Positions 54,577 through 63,936 of a DNA stretch of 64,000 nucleotides are shown here, piece by piece. Every line of letters starts with the position of its first letter. Within the stretch, counting starts at the first letter, position 1. A program made the position numbers and the translations under genes. This DNA is from Microbacteriaceae bacterium (GTDB lineage: Bacteria; Actinomycetota; Actinomycetes; Actinomycetales; Microbacteriaceae): the NCBI GenBank assembly GCA_025464975.1, contig JAODMT010000009.1, positions 340,151 to 404,150 of the forward strand, read 5' to 3'. The notes beneath the pieces are model-generated. The model was not told where the DNA came from. It saw only the letters and a list, made by a program, of their open reading frames with translations, and ran no database searches.

Positions 54577-54999
54577 TCAGGCCGCCGGTTGTGCCTGATT
54601 GATGTTCACGAGCCAGCTCACGCCGAACCGGTCGACCAGCATGCCGAAACTGTCTCCCCACGGCGCCTTCTCCAGGGGCATCGCAACGGTGCCACCCTCC
54701 GCAAGCTTGTCCCAGTAGCCCCGCAACTCCGACTCGTCCTCCCCGCTCAGCGACACCGAATAGTTCGTGCCGGGAGTGAAGTCCATGCTTTTCGGTGTGT
54801 CGGATGCCATGAGAATGAGGCCGCCGTCCGAGCGCAGCATCGAGTGCATTATCTTGTCCTGCTCGCCCGGGTCCTCGCTCGCCTGGAACTCGGCAAACGT
54901 GCTGCTGGTCAGTTCGCCGCCAAAGACAGAGTGGTAAAAGTCCATCGCCTCCTTCGCGTTGTCACGAAAGCTGAGGTAGGGATTGAGGATGGTTGACAT
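54577..54999 (-). CDS. VOC family protein, PhnB-like
   Basis: A 140-residue vicinal-oxygen-chelate fold protein of the PhnB/3-demethylubiquinone-9 methyltransferase-like group. NPYLSFRDNAKEAMDFYHSV, VFGGELTSSTF and the closing WGDSFGMLVDRFGVSWLVNI are typical. Members have no agreed enzymatic role; some are thought to bind metals or resemble glyoxalases. The ATG at 54999 has GGAG at good spacing. Convergent with the surface-protein gene. Confidence 0.92.
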   Translation of the reverse strand: MSTILNPYLSFRDNAKEAMDFYHSVFGGELTSSTFAEFQASEDPGEQDKIMHSMLRSDGGLILMASDTPKSMDFTPGTNYSVSLSGEDESELRGYWDKLAEGGTVAMPLEKAPWGDSFGMLVDRFGVSWLVNINQAQPAA

Positions 55000-55227
55000 C
55001 GTTGATCTCCAGTCATGGGTGTTGTGCTTTTGTCGGGTGTTCTGCACCTGATTATCGACCGGTCGGGCGGCGGCGTCGAGCGGCAATCTTGGTCTCGTCT
55101 CGACGGGTCAACACAAAGCCCGCAATTCCGCCGCCGGTCACGGGTGGATTCGACGCGCAGCTTAGCGTCGCTCCCCGGGCGGGAGTGGTGATAGTCACTC
55201 CGCAGGGGTTTTGACCGGTGAGCGAAG

Positions 55228-55301
55228 TGCCCCCACAGGGATTCGAACCCTGACTGGAACGATTTTAAGTCGTCTGCCTCTGCCGGTTGGGCTATGGGGG
55301 C
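55228..55301 (-). tRNA. tRNA-Leu (anticodon UAA), short variable arm
   Basis: The minus strand folds into a 74-nt tRNA. It has a 7-bp acceptor (GCCCCCA/TGGGGGC), an anticodon stem GACGA/TCGTT with loop CTTAAAA (anticodon TAA), a T arm CAGGG-TTCGAAT-CCCTG, and discriminator A. The D arm has a 3-bp stem and the GG-CAGA loop usual in leucine tRNAs. The variable region is only 5 nt (CCAGT), whereas bacterial tRNA-Leu normally has a long variable arm. CCA is not encoded. Confidence 0.92.
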
Positions 55302-55395
55302 GAGCAGGACTCAGCCTAGAGGCACCATCGAACAATCGCGCGCCCGGCCCGACTCACCGGAGCAGGGCCCGGCCGGGAACGCGAAGGAGGACGCT

Positions 55396-56715
55396 CTAGG
55401 AACGCGGGCGCGACGCGAAGGTCTCGAATGCTTCGCGCGGGGTAACTCGGGCCTCGAGTGAGACGAGGTCGCGGCGCAGGAAGAAGTTGAGGAACCAGCC
55501 CGCAAATACCCGGATCTTGCGCTCCCACATCGGCACCGCGAGTCCGTGGTAACCGCGGTGCATCATCCAAGCAGGAACGCCCTTGATCGCGATCTTGCCG
55601 GACTGGAACGCACCCTCGCCGAGCCCGAGACCCGCGACGGCCCCGAGGTTCTTGTGGTAGTACTCCCGCGGCAGTTCTCCGCGAAGGGTACCGAGGATGT
55701 TCTTGGCGAGGAGCTTGCCCTGACGCACCGCGTGCTGCGCGTTCGGAACGCAGAATCCCCCGACGCCGTTTCCGGTGAGGTCCGGAACGGCGCTCACGTC
55801 TCCCGCGCCCCAGGCATCCGGAACCACGCCGTCCTCGTTGATGACTCGGAGGTCGGCCTGCACTCGCAGGCGACCGCGCTCCTCGATGGGCAGGTCGGTG
55901 TTGCGCAGCATTGGGCTTGCCATGACTCCGGCAGTCCACACCACCAGATCGCTCTCGAAAGTCTCACCCGTCGAGAGCTCGATCACGCCGGCGACGGCTG
56001 AGGTCAGCTGGGTCTCGAGGTGGATTTCGGCACCGCGCTGGGCGAGGTTCTTGATGACCCAGTGGCTCGTCTTGAGCGAAACCTCGGGCATGATGCGGCC
56101 CATCGCCTCGACGAGGTGAAAGTGCGTGTCGTCAAACGTGATGGTCGGGTAGTAACGAAGCAGCGAGCTCGCGAGGCTGCGCATCTCGCCGAAGATCTCG
56201 ATGCCGGCGAATCCGCCGCCGATGACGGTGAAGGTGAGAAGGCGGTCGCGCTCCGGTCCGGCCGGGAGAATCGCGGCCTTGTCGAAGTTGGTGAGGATCC
56301 GGTCCCGGATCTCCACCGCCTCTTCGATGGTCTTGAGGCCGATCGCCTCGTCTGCGACGCCGGGGATCGGGAAGGTGCGAGAGACAGATCCCGCCGTTAC
56401 GACGATGATGTCGTACTCGAACTCCCACGGCTCCCCGATTTCGGGCGAGATGGTGGCCGTCTTCGCCGCGTGATTGATGCCGGTGACCTTCGCCGTGACC
56501 ACGTTGGTAGACCTGAGGTGGCGTCGGTGCGAAACCACCGCATGGCGGGGCTCGATGGACCCCGCAGCGACCTCAGGGAGGAACGGCTGGTAGGTCATGT
56601 AGGGAAGCGGGTCGACCATAGTCACCTCGGCTTCACCGGGGCGAAGGGAACGCTCGAGCTTGAGGGCCGTGTAGAAACCGGCGTAGCCGCCGCCGACGAT
56701 CAGGATTTTAGGCAC
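55396..56715 (-). CDS. ndh: Type II NADH dehydrogenase
   Basis: A 439-residue FAD oxidoreductase of the NDH-2 family. An FAD-binding GGGYAGFYTAL lies at the N-terminus, and the NADH-binding TVIGGGFAGIEIFGEM in the middle. WGAGDVSAVPD and QHAVRQGKLLAKNI are the conserved second FAD contact and quinone-site regions. It passes electrons from NADH to quinone at the membrane surface without pumping protons. The GTG at 56715 begins directly at the Rossmann motif; the ribosome site is weak. It lies 13 bases downstream of the subtilase gene and may be co-transcribed with it. Confidence 0.92.
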   Translation of the reverse strand: MPKILIVGGGYAGFYTALKLERSLRPGEAEVTMVDPLPYMTYQPFLPEVAAGSIEPRHAVVSHRRHLRSTNVVTAKVTGINHAAKTATISPEIGEPWEFEYDIIVVTAGSVSRTFPIPGVADEAIGLKTIEEAVEIRDRILTNFDKAAILPAGPERDRLLTFTVIGGGFAGIEIFGEMRSLASSLLRYYPTITFDDTHFHLVEAMGRIMPEVSLKTSHWVIKNLAQRGAEIHLETQLTSAVAGVIELSTGETFESDLVVWTAGVMASPMLRNTDLPIEERGRLRVQADLRVINEDGVVPDAWGAGDVSAVPDLTGNGVGGFCVPNAQHAVRQGKLLAKNILGTLRGELPREYYHKNLGAVAGLGLGEGAFQSGKIAIKGVPAWMMHRGYHGLAVPMWERKIRVFAGWFLNFFLRRDLVSLEARVTPREAFETFASRPRS

Positions 56716-56728
56716 GACCGAGAGTCTA

Positions 56729-57970
56729 TTACTTGCGCCGGGCACCCTTGAACTCACGGCGGATGCGTCGCAATACAAAGAGGAGCAGGGTAGCGAAGGT
56801 GACATAGACGAGGAGTGGGACTCCCACGTCCCTGAGCGACCCGACGGTTGGCAGCACCTGGCCGAACGGACTCTCGGGGGCGGCGGCCTCGGCGGCGCTG
56901 CGCGGCGCTACCGGCGGCGGAACGACCGTGGGGACCGGCGAAGGCGAGGCCGTTGCGCGCCGGTTCAGCCGAATCCAGTTCTCCAACTCGTGAGCGGGAT
57001 CCGCGTTGACCGTCGGTACCTGCGCCGTGACTGCCGCAGCCGCATTCATGAGTCCGCTTCCGTAGACGATCGCATTGCCCTTGGCTGTCGCGGTCGCTGT
57101 GAGTCGATTTATTACGTTGCCGGCGCTGAGCTTGGGGTGCGAGGCCTCGATCAGTGCGAGAACTCCGGCGACGAGAGGCGTTGCCCCGCTGGTGCCGGCC
57201 CACTGGTAGTACCCGCCGCCCGGGGCCGCTCCGACGAGCGACTCGCTCGGTGCCGAGACCGAAAGAGTGATGCCCTGCGAGGAGGCGTCGAAGCTCGCGT
57301 TCCCATTCTGGTCGACACCGGCGACGACCACGACGCCGGGCATGGTGGCTGGAGCTCCGACCTCCGTCGTGCCGCTGCCGCGGTTGCCCGCCGCGGCCAC
57401 AATGATCACCCCCTTCTTCATGGCGTAGAGGAATGCGTCATCCCAGCTCGGCGGCCAATCGAGAGTATTACGGGTGAGCGACATGTTGATGATGTTCGCG
57501 CCATGATCTGCCGACCATCGCACGCCCTGCGCGATCTGGTCGTCCGATCCGGTTGCGCCGACCCCGAGCCCGACAGAGACCGACAGAAGCTTGGCTTCGG
57601 GAGCCACCCCGAGCACCCCATCCGCATTCCCCGGGCCGTTGCCGTGACCGGCGAGCAACGACGCCACCATGGTGCCGTGCTCGCTGTCACTGCCGACCGG
57701 CTTCTGCCCGTTCGCACTCCCGACGCCCGAGACGTCTGTTCCGCCCACGACGGTTCCGGTGAGATCCGGATGACTTCCGTCCACGCCCGTGTCGATGATC
57801 GCGATGGTCACCCCCGCGCCTCGTGTGGTTGACCAGGCGGACTGGATCCCATAGCTCGCGAGCCAATACTCTCGATCGCGGATGTTGTCGGCCGAGGCCG
57901 GCGCGGCGACCAGAACCGATCCCGCGACCGCGAGAACAACGAGTCCGCCAAGCCAGCCGGCTCGTCTCAC
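56729..57970 (-). CDS. Membrane-anchored S8 serine protease (mycosin-like subtilase)
   Basis: A 413-residue secreted subtilase. A signal peptide ends at APASA (~27). The catalytic triad is Asp60 (IIDTGVDG), His98 (EHGTMVAS) and Ser261 (GTSGATP), with oxyanion Asn196 in AAAGNRGS. A Pro/Ser linker and a C-terminal membrane helix (VPLLVYVTFATLLLFVLRR) anchor it outside. The order signal, protease and C-terminal helix resembles mycosins of type VII secretion, but no ESX genes are nearby. The GTG at 57970 overlaps the DUF501 stop by 4 bases. It sits in a cell-division/glycolysis cluster, so an envelope-processing role is a guess. Confidence 0.88.
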   Translation of the reverse strand: MRRAGWLGGLVVLAVAGSVLVAAPASADNIRDREYWLASYGIQSAWSTTRGAGVTIAIIDTGVDGSHPDLTGTVVGGTDVSGVGSANGQKPVGSDSEHGTMVASLLAGHGNGPGNADGVLGVAPEAKLLSVSVGLGVGATGSDDQIAQGVRWSADHGANIINMSLTRNTLDWPPSWDDAFLYAMKKGVIIVAAAGNRGSGTTEVGAPATMPGVVVVAGVDQNGNASFDASSQGITLSVSAPSESLVGAAPGGGYYQWAGTSGATPLVAGVLALIEASHPKLSAGNVINRLTATATAKGNAIVYGSGLMNAAAAVTAQVPTVNADPAHELENWIRLNRRATASPSPVPTVVPPPVAPRSAAEAAAPESPFGQVLPTVGSLRDVGVPLLVYVTFATLLLFVLRRIRREFKGARRK

Positions 57971-58485
57971 GAGGGTATGCCGCTGTAGTCCTCGCACTCG
58001 CACACGGTGGGCGACCAGGCCGCCCGTTCGAGGGCGAGGTCGCCAATCGGGTTCACGCCAGGTCCTGCCGCGAGAGAGTGGCCGGCGAGGGCGTGAAGGC
58101 ACTTGACACGCACGGGCATGCCGCCGGCGGAGATGCCGTCCAGTTCCGGAACCACCTCGATTCCCTCTCGATCGGCGAGGTACGCCGCGTGGGCCGCGCG
58201 GTAGCGCGCGGCGATCCCCTCGTCGTTCAGCAGATCTTGCAACTCTGTCATCACACCGTTGGCTTCGAGCGTAGAGATCGCGGCGGTGGCTGCCGGGTGA
58301 GACAGATAGTACAGAGTGGGGAACGGGGTGCCGTCGTCGAGACGAGGACTCGTGGCAACAACGGTGGGTGCACCGCAGACGCAGCGAGCGGCGATCCCGA
58401 TCACGTTGCGCGCCGGCCGGCCGAGCTGCCGCGACACGATGCGGATGTCCGCCTCGGTGGGAGGCGCAAAGGGCGGGGTGGTCAT
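57967..58485 (-). CDS. DUF501 domain protein
   Basis: A 172-residue cytoplasmic protein. DIRIVSRQLGRPARNVIGIAARC, then PFPTLYYLSHPAATAAISTLE and VKCLHALAGHSLAAGPGVNPIGD are the DUF501 core. Several conserved Cys/His (CVCG, CLHALAGH, CECED) suggest metal binding. This is the homolog of Rv1025, found between ftsB-like and ppx genes in actinobacteria; here the ppx position is taken by a subtilase. It lies 3 bases after the FtsB/DivIC gene. Confidence 0.92.
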   Translation of the reverse strand: MTTPPFAPPTEADIRIVSRQLGRPARNVIGIAARCVCGAPTVVATSPRLDDGTPFPTLYYLSHPAATAAISTLEANGVMTELQDLLNDEGIAARYRAAHAAYLADREGIEVVPELDGISAGGMPVRVKCLHALAGHSLAAGPGVNPIGDLALERAAWSPTVCECEDYSGIPS

Positions 58486-58488
58486 GAT

Positions 58489-59013
58489 CTACTTCCCCAC
58501 GCCGCCGATGGCCGGAGCCACGATCTTGCCCGATGGAGCGGTCGTTAGCCCGGCCGTGAACACCGACGATAACAGAGAAGCGACCCAGTCGACTTTCGTG
58601 GTCTGAAGCTTGTCGCTGATCGGCTGGCCATTCGCGGTCGTCGCCTTTGTCGATCCGAGGTCGGTCACGAGATAGCTGTAGTCACCGGGAAACACATAGT
58701 CCAGCCGTTCCCGCGCCAGATTCTCGATGTAATGCGGGTCGCTCCAGCGCGCCTGCTGATTCTTCAGGTCGGTGACCGCGTGCTTCGCCGTCTGCACCTG
58801 TTGCTCGAGCACGGCGATCTGCTGGCGCTGCTCGACGAACACTCGAAGCGACGGCGCAAGCACAACGATGAACATGACGATGAGCACCAGCGCTGTGATC
58901 GCAAATCCGGACGCCCGGATGCTGCGGAGCCATTGCCCGGACGCGTGCTCGGCCGGCAGCTCAACGGGCACACGTGTCGTGCGCGCACTACCGGCGCGTG
59001 GCTGCCTCGTCAT
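58489..59013 (-). CDS. Septum formation initiator FtsB/DivIC
   Basis: A 174-residue protein. A cytoplasmic tail of about 35 residues is followed by one membrane helix (GFAITALVLIVMFIVVLAPSL), a coiled coil (VEQRQQIAVLEQQVQTAKHA), and a DivIC-type end (WSDPHYIENLARERLDYVFP). It binds FtsL and FtsQ in the divisome. Position between eno and DUF501 is conserved (Rv1023-Rv1025). Confidence 0.94.
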   Translation of the reverse strand: MTRQPRAGSARTTRVPVELPAEHASGQWLRSIRASGFAITALVLIVMFIVVLAPSLRVFVEQRQQIAVLEQQVQTAKHAVTDLKNQQARWSDPHYIENLARERLDYVFPGDYSYLVTDLGSTKATTANGQPISDKLQTTKVDWVASLLSSVFTAGLTTAPSGKIVAPAIGGVGK

Positions 59014-59059
59014 ACTTCGAGCCTAAACGAGGCGGCCACGCAAAGTGCCGAGGACAGGC

Positions 59060-60352
<1,293 letters not shown>

Positions 60353-60443
60353 TTATTGCATCTATTGCGATCAATCGGGCACTCCCCCGTTGGGCAGCGC
60401 GATGGCAATCTTACTGGGCGGCGACGGAGCCGAGAGCGCGGTC

Positions 60444-61841
60444 TCAGGCCTCGAGCGACCGGAAGCTCAGGTCTTCGACTCGCCGAATCTCGGCGGTGAC
60501 CGTCGCCACCTCGCCGTATCCGGATTCGACGAGCTGCCGAAGAAGAGGCTTGATGTTGCGCGGCACCCGCTCGAGTCGCACCCGGTGGCCGCTTGCCACG
60601 AGTTCCGACTTCAGCGTCATGAGGGTCGACAACCCAATCTCCGGTCCGTAGAGCAGCGCCACTCCGCGCGTCCCCCCGGCGGGCTCCACGTCGACGAGAT
60701 CCACGATGCGTTCGAAGCCGATGGAAATTCCCGATGCAGGCACGTCCGCGCCGAGGAAGCGGCCGATCATGCCGTCGTATCGTCCACCGCCACCGAGCGA
60801 TCCGGGGGACTCGGGGTGCACGATTTCGAAAATGGTTCCGGTGTAGTACCCCATGCCTCGCACGAGGAACGGATCGAACTCTATGGTCGGCGGGGTCCCG
60901 GCGCGCCGACGCGCGGCATCCGGTCCCGAAACGTCGGCCGCCGCGACCGTGTCCGCCGAAGAGCCTACGGCGACCGCTTCCAGCGCAACCGCGGCACGGG
61001 TGGACTCGGTGACCGCGGCCTGAACGGCGAGCCCAATCTCCGCGACCTCCGCGATCACGGATTCGTCGACCCCGATGGGTAGCGCCTTTGCGATGGACCG
61101 CTGCCCGAATGAGAGGTACTCCATGGTCTGCGGGCGGCGGAAGAATGCCTCGAGCGCGTCGACCGCCTGGACGCCGATGCCACGATCGCGCAGTTCCGCC
61201 ACGACACCGTCTTGCCCGATCTTGTCCAGCTTGTCGATCGTGATGAGCACCGCTTCGTGATCCTCGGGGGCGAAACCGAACAGGGCGAGCATTCCGATCA
61301 GGAGCCGCCGGTCGTTCACTCGGATAGTCCAACCGGTGAGGCCGAGGGCGGAGAGAGCGGCGGCCGCGGCGGTCATCAGCTCGACCTCGGCGAGCGGACC
61401 GGCCTCGCCGATGATGTCGATGTCGCACTGTACGAACTGCCGATAGCGGCCCTTCTGCGGCCGCTCGGCCCGCCAGACGGGTGCCACCTGAATGGACCGG
61501 AACACGGCCGGCAGCTCGGAGCGGTGGCTGGCGTAGAACCGCGCGAGTGGCACGGTCAGGTCGAACCGCAACCCGAGGTCGGCGAGGTCGAGGCTGTCGG
61601 TCGCCGCTTCGAAGTCCTCCCTGGTGAGCCCGCGCTTGAGCACACCGAAGGCGAGCTTCTCGTTGTCGCCGCCGAGCCCGGCGTGCAGCCGCGCGGAGTC
61701 CTCCATCACCGGCGTTTCGATCTCCTCGAACCCGTGGGCGGAGAACACCGAGCGGATGACGGCGAGCACGCGATCACGTCGCGCTTTTTCGGCGGGCAGG
61801 AAGTCTCGCATGCCGCGAGGCGGATTTACCGGGCTAACCAT
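60444..61841 (-). CDS. hisS: Histidine--tRNA ligase
   Basis: A 465-residue class II synthetase charging tRNA-His. Motif 2 is FRSIQVAPVWRAERPQKGRY. The histidine-binding motifs are LVRGMGYYTGTIFEIV (usually LVRGLDYYT) and GGGGRYDGMIGRF, and motif 3 is ISIGFERI. An Ala/Asp/Arg-rich segment (about residues 288-318) appears inserted before the RGMGYYTG motif, making it longer than the usual ~420. The anticodon-binding domain ends the protein. It starts at ATG 61841. Confidence 0.93.
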   Translation of the reverse strand: MVSPVNPPRGMRDFLPAEKARRDRVLAVIRSVFSAHGFEEIETPVMEDSARLHAGLGGDNEKLAFGVLKRGLTREDFEAATDSLDLADLGLRFDLTVPLARFYASHRSELPAVFRSIQVAPVWRAERPQKGRYRQFVQCDIDIIGEAGPLAEVELMTAAAAALSALGLTGWTIRVNDRRLLIGMLALFGFAPEDHEAVLITIDKLDKIGQDGVVAELRDRGIGVQAVDALEAFFRRPQTMEYLSFGQRSIAKALPIGVDESVIAEVAEIGLAVQAAVTESTRAAVALEAVAVGSSADTVAAADVSGPDAARRRAGTPPTIEFDPFLVRGMGYYTGTIFEIVHPESPGSLGGGGRYDGMIGRFLGADVPASGISIGFERIVDLVDVEPAGGTRGVALLYGPEIGLSTLMTLKSELVASGHRVRLERVPRNIKPLLRQLVESGYGEVATVTAEIRRVEDLSFRSLEA

Positions 61842-61960
61842 TTGTCGATTGTTTCACGCCCGTCTCGCGCGTCGCCGCACAAGCGGGCGGCACCCGAAGC
61901 CAAGGGAGCGCCGTCGGCCGAGACCCATTGATCGTGGGGGCGCGTTCGCGTAGCGTCTGT

Positions 61961-61989
61961 TTGTTGAAAGGGGCGTCCCGGGTTACACT
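61961..61989 (+). promoter_or_regulatory. Sigma-70 type promoter for the candidate ncRNA
   Basis: TTGTTG (61961-61966) and TACACT (61984-61989) are separated by exactly 17 bases on the plus strand. No plus-strand protein gene follows before the hairpin at 62179; transcription would start near 61996. Confidence 0.55.
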
Positions 61990-61995
61990 TGGCAT

Positions 61996-62220
61996 TGGCG
62001 CGGAAGTGCCGTCGCCGTCGATAGTAATCCGGCTGTGAACCGAAGACGTTTTCAATACAAATACGAGTGTGACGTCGAATCCCATAGACCAGGCCTGCGG
62101 ATCGGGTAATCCAACGGCCTGAGTTCGGCAACCTGTTCGCTGAGGAATTCCCAGCGAAAGCCAGTGGAGCCGGACTGCGGTGCCCCCCTCATTCGGGTTG
62201 AGGGGGGCACCACCTTATCC
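61996..62220 (+). ncRNA. Candidate small noncoding RNA between hisS and mazG
   Basis: In the 404-base gap between two minus-strand genes, a plus-strand promoter (61961-61989) points into about 220 bases ending in a perfect 12-bp GC hairpin (62179-62190/62200-62211) followed by CACCTTAT. Inside are an AT-richer patch (62049-62065) and several short inverted repeats. It matches none of the 6S, tmRNA, RNase P, SRP or riboswitch signatures I know. A 24-codon GTG frame (62035-62109) has no ribosome site. The hairpin may also or instead terminate mazG. Confidence 0.4.
62179..62218. terminator. Strong hairpin terminator downstream of mazG / candidate ncRNA
   Basis: A perfect 12-bp stem (GGTGCCCCCCTC with GAGGGGGGCACC) and 9-base loop lie 35 bases past the mazG stop. 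The plus side is followed by ACCTTAT and the minus side by GCAGTCC, so plus-strand use fits slightly better. Confidence 0.7.
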
Positions 62221-62245
62221 GCTGCCCCGCGTACGTTCCGCGTCT

Positions 62246-62959
62246 TCATTCCGCGGGGACGCCAATCACTCCGGCGTCGAATGGATCGCCGTCAGCCCGT
62301 GATTCGACGACACGGATCTCGTCCTGAAGCCCGCGAAGAGTCGACCTCAAGGCTCGCTCGGCGTCGAGGCCGCTCGCCTTCGCCGAGGCGACGATTGCCA
62401 GCAGCAGGCCACCAAGCTGATCCTCGTCCTCGACGGGGACGGAAGCGGAGTCGCCGCCATCGAGCACGCCAACCTTGTGCGCCCGGCCGATCAACTTGTC
62501 CGCGAGGGCGAGGGACGGCATCCCGCCGGGGATCCCGTCGAGCACGCTCGTGCGGTGTGGCTTCTCCGCCGCCTTCCGAACGTCCCAGAGGGCGACGACA
62601 TCCTCGGAGGTGTGCGCCGTCGGGTCGACAAAGACGTGCGGGTGGCGGCCGATCATCTTCGCGGTCATGTGCGCCGCGACATCCTCGATGTCGAACCGTT
62701 CGGACTCGCATTCGGCCGCGATGTCGGAGTGAAAGATCACCTGATAGAGCACATCACCGAGTTCCTCGATGATGTCATCGCGCGTACCGCTCTCGATCGC
62801 CTCGACCAGCTCATGAGTTTCCTCGATGAGGTATTGCACCAGGGAGCCGTGAGTCTGCTCCCGGTCCCACGCGCAGCCGCCGGGGGCTCGCAGCCTGGCG
62901 AGCACCGCGATGAGTTCATCGAGCTTCGGATGCGGCGGATATGGGCTTTCTTCGGTCAT
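62246..62959 (-). CDS. mazG: Nucleoside triphosphate pyrophosphohydrolase MazG
   Basis: A 237-residue all-alpha NTP pyrophosphatase that hydrolyses aberrant (d)NTPs. The metal-binding EETHELVEAIESG and EELGDVLYQVIFHSDIA give the EExxE...ExxD pattern. An N-terminal LRAPGGCAWDREQTH is typical of the MazG/Rv1021 type. The second MazG half is reduced compared with E. coli. ATG 62959 with GGAGG upstream. Near eno and the FtsB/DivIC gene, as in mycobacteria. Confidence 0.94.
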   Translation of the reverse strand: MTEESPYPPHPKLDELIAVLARLRAPGGCAWDREQTHGSLVQYLIEETHELVEAIESGTRDDIIEELGDVLYQVIFHSDIAAECESERFDIEDVAAHMTAKMIGRHPHVFVDPTAHTSEDVVALWDVRKAAEKPHRTSVLDGIPGGMPSLALADKLIGRAHKVGVLDGGDSASVPVEDEDQLGGLLLAIVASAKASGLDAERALRSTLRGLQDEIRVVESRADGDPFDAGVIGVPAE

Positions 62960-63057
62960 GCCTCCTATCCTCCCCCGCGCCGGCCGGTGGTCCACGCTCA
63001 TGGCGTGGATTACCGGTGCGCCCACGCTGTGTTGTGGCGCGGGAGAGACAATGGGGC

Positions 63058-63828
63058 GTGCTCTCACCCGATTCGCCGGCCAGCCGCGTGGTTCTCTGCG
63101 TCACACTCGTGGCACTCATCGCGCTGCTCGTCTACCGAGCCGTGCGCAAGGAGCGCAAGGAGTACCAGCGATTCAAGCGCTTCGAACGTACTCGGAATCG
63201 GCAGCGAATGCTTCGCAAATGGCTCATCGACGCCCTTTTGACCTTCGGCGGTTCGGCCGTGGTGATCCTTCTGCTCAGCTGGCAATACATCACCCCGCTG
63301 CGCGGCGCCACGGCCGCCTGGCCGGTGGGACGATGGTTCAGCGGTCTGCTCGACGACACCGGCGCTCTCATTCCCGGGCTGGCCGCGGTCTTCGCGATCG
63401 CGCTGGTCGGGGGAACCGCCCTCGCCGTATTCCTCGCACGCAATTCGGAGAACATCCCGACGATCGGCGACATCGGAGCGCTTCTTCCCCGCAACCGTCG
63501 GGAGCTCGCATACGGTGCGGCGCTGTCGATCAACGCCGGCGTCGTGGAGGAGCTTCTCTTTCGGCTGGCGGTGCCGGCTCTGATCTTCGGCGCGCTCGGC
63601 AATGCCGTGGTCGCGGTCGCCGCAAGCATTTTGCTCTTCGCGTTGCTGCATGTCTATCAGGGCTGGCCCGGCATGATCGGCGCGCTTGTGGTCGGTGCGC
63701 TGCTCATGTCGCTGTACCTCGCGACCGGCAACATTCTCGTGCCGATCGTCACCCACGCGCTCGTGGACCTGCGTTCGCTCGTGCTCATCCCCGTGCTCGT
63801 CTACCGAGTTCACGCGACCCGGGCCTAG
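63058..63828 (+). CDS. CPBP family intramembrane metalloprotease
   Basis: A 256-residue membrane protein. An N-terminal helix and charged loop (YRAVRKERKEYQRFKRF) precede about six helices. CPBP/ABI motifs are present: VVEELLFRLAVP (EExxxR), FALLHVYQGWPG and THALVDL, the Glu and His residues of this Rce1-like family. Bacterial members may process membrane peptides or confer self-immunity. GTG 63058 has GGGAGAG about 10 bases upstream. It is convergent with the ribosomal RNA operon. Confidence 0.87.
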   Translation: MLSPDSPASRVVLCVTLVALIALLVYRAVRKERKEYQRFKRFERTRNRQRMLRKWLIDALLTFGGSAVVILLLSWQYITPLRGATAAWPVGRWFSGLLDDTGALIPGLAAVFAIALVGGTALAVFLARNSENIPTIGDIGALLPRNRRELAYGAALSINAGVVEELLFRLAVPALIFGALGNAVVAVAASILLFALLHVYQGWPGMIGALVVGALLMSLYLATGNILVPIVTHALVDLRSLVLIPVLVYRVHATRA

Positions 63829-63886
63829 GTCCCGTTCGCGCACAACCTCACGGGGCGCGAGGCGTATCGAGCGGGTGGCTTAACGC

Positions 63887-63918
63887 AGAATGGCCACCCG
63901 GTGTGGGGTGGCCATTCT
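63887..63918 (-). terminator. rRNA operon terminator
   Basis: A perfect 13-bp inverted repeat (arms 63887-63899 and 63906-63918, 6-base loop) lies about 18 bases past the 5S end on the minus strand. It should terminate the rrn transcript; it also faces the end of the convergent CPBP gene. Confidence 0.85.
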
Positions 63919-63936
63919 GGTGGTGCATAAGTTAAG

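Noticed and set aside
62035..62109. 24-codon GTG frame in the hisS-mazG gap
   Set aside because: No ribosome binding site and no sign of coding bias; more likely part of the noncoding region.
61842..62245. T-box or histidine-rich leader peptide for hisS on the minus strand
   Set aside because: An AGGTGGTGC stretch occurs, but there is no proper T-box core, no specifier stem I can draw, and no run of His codons.
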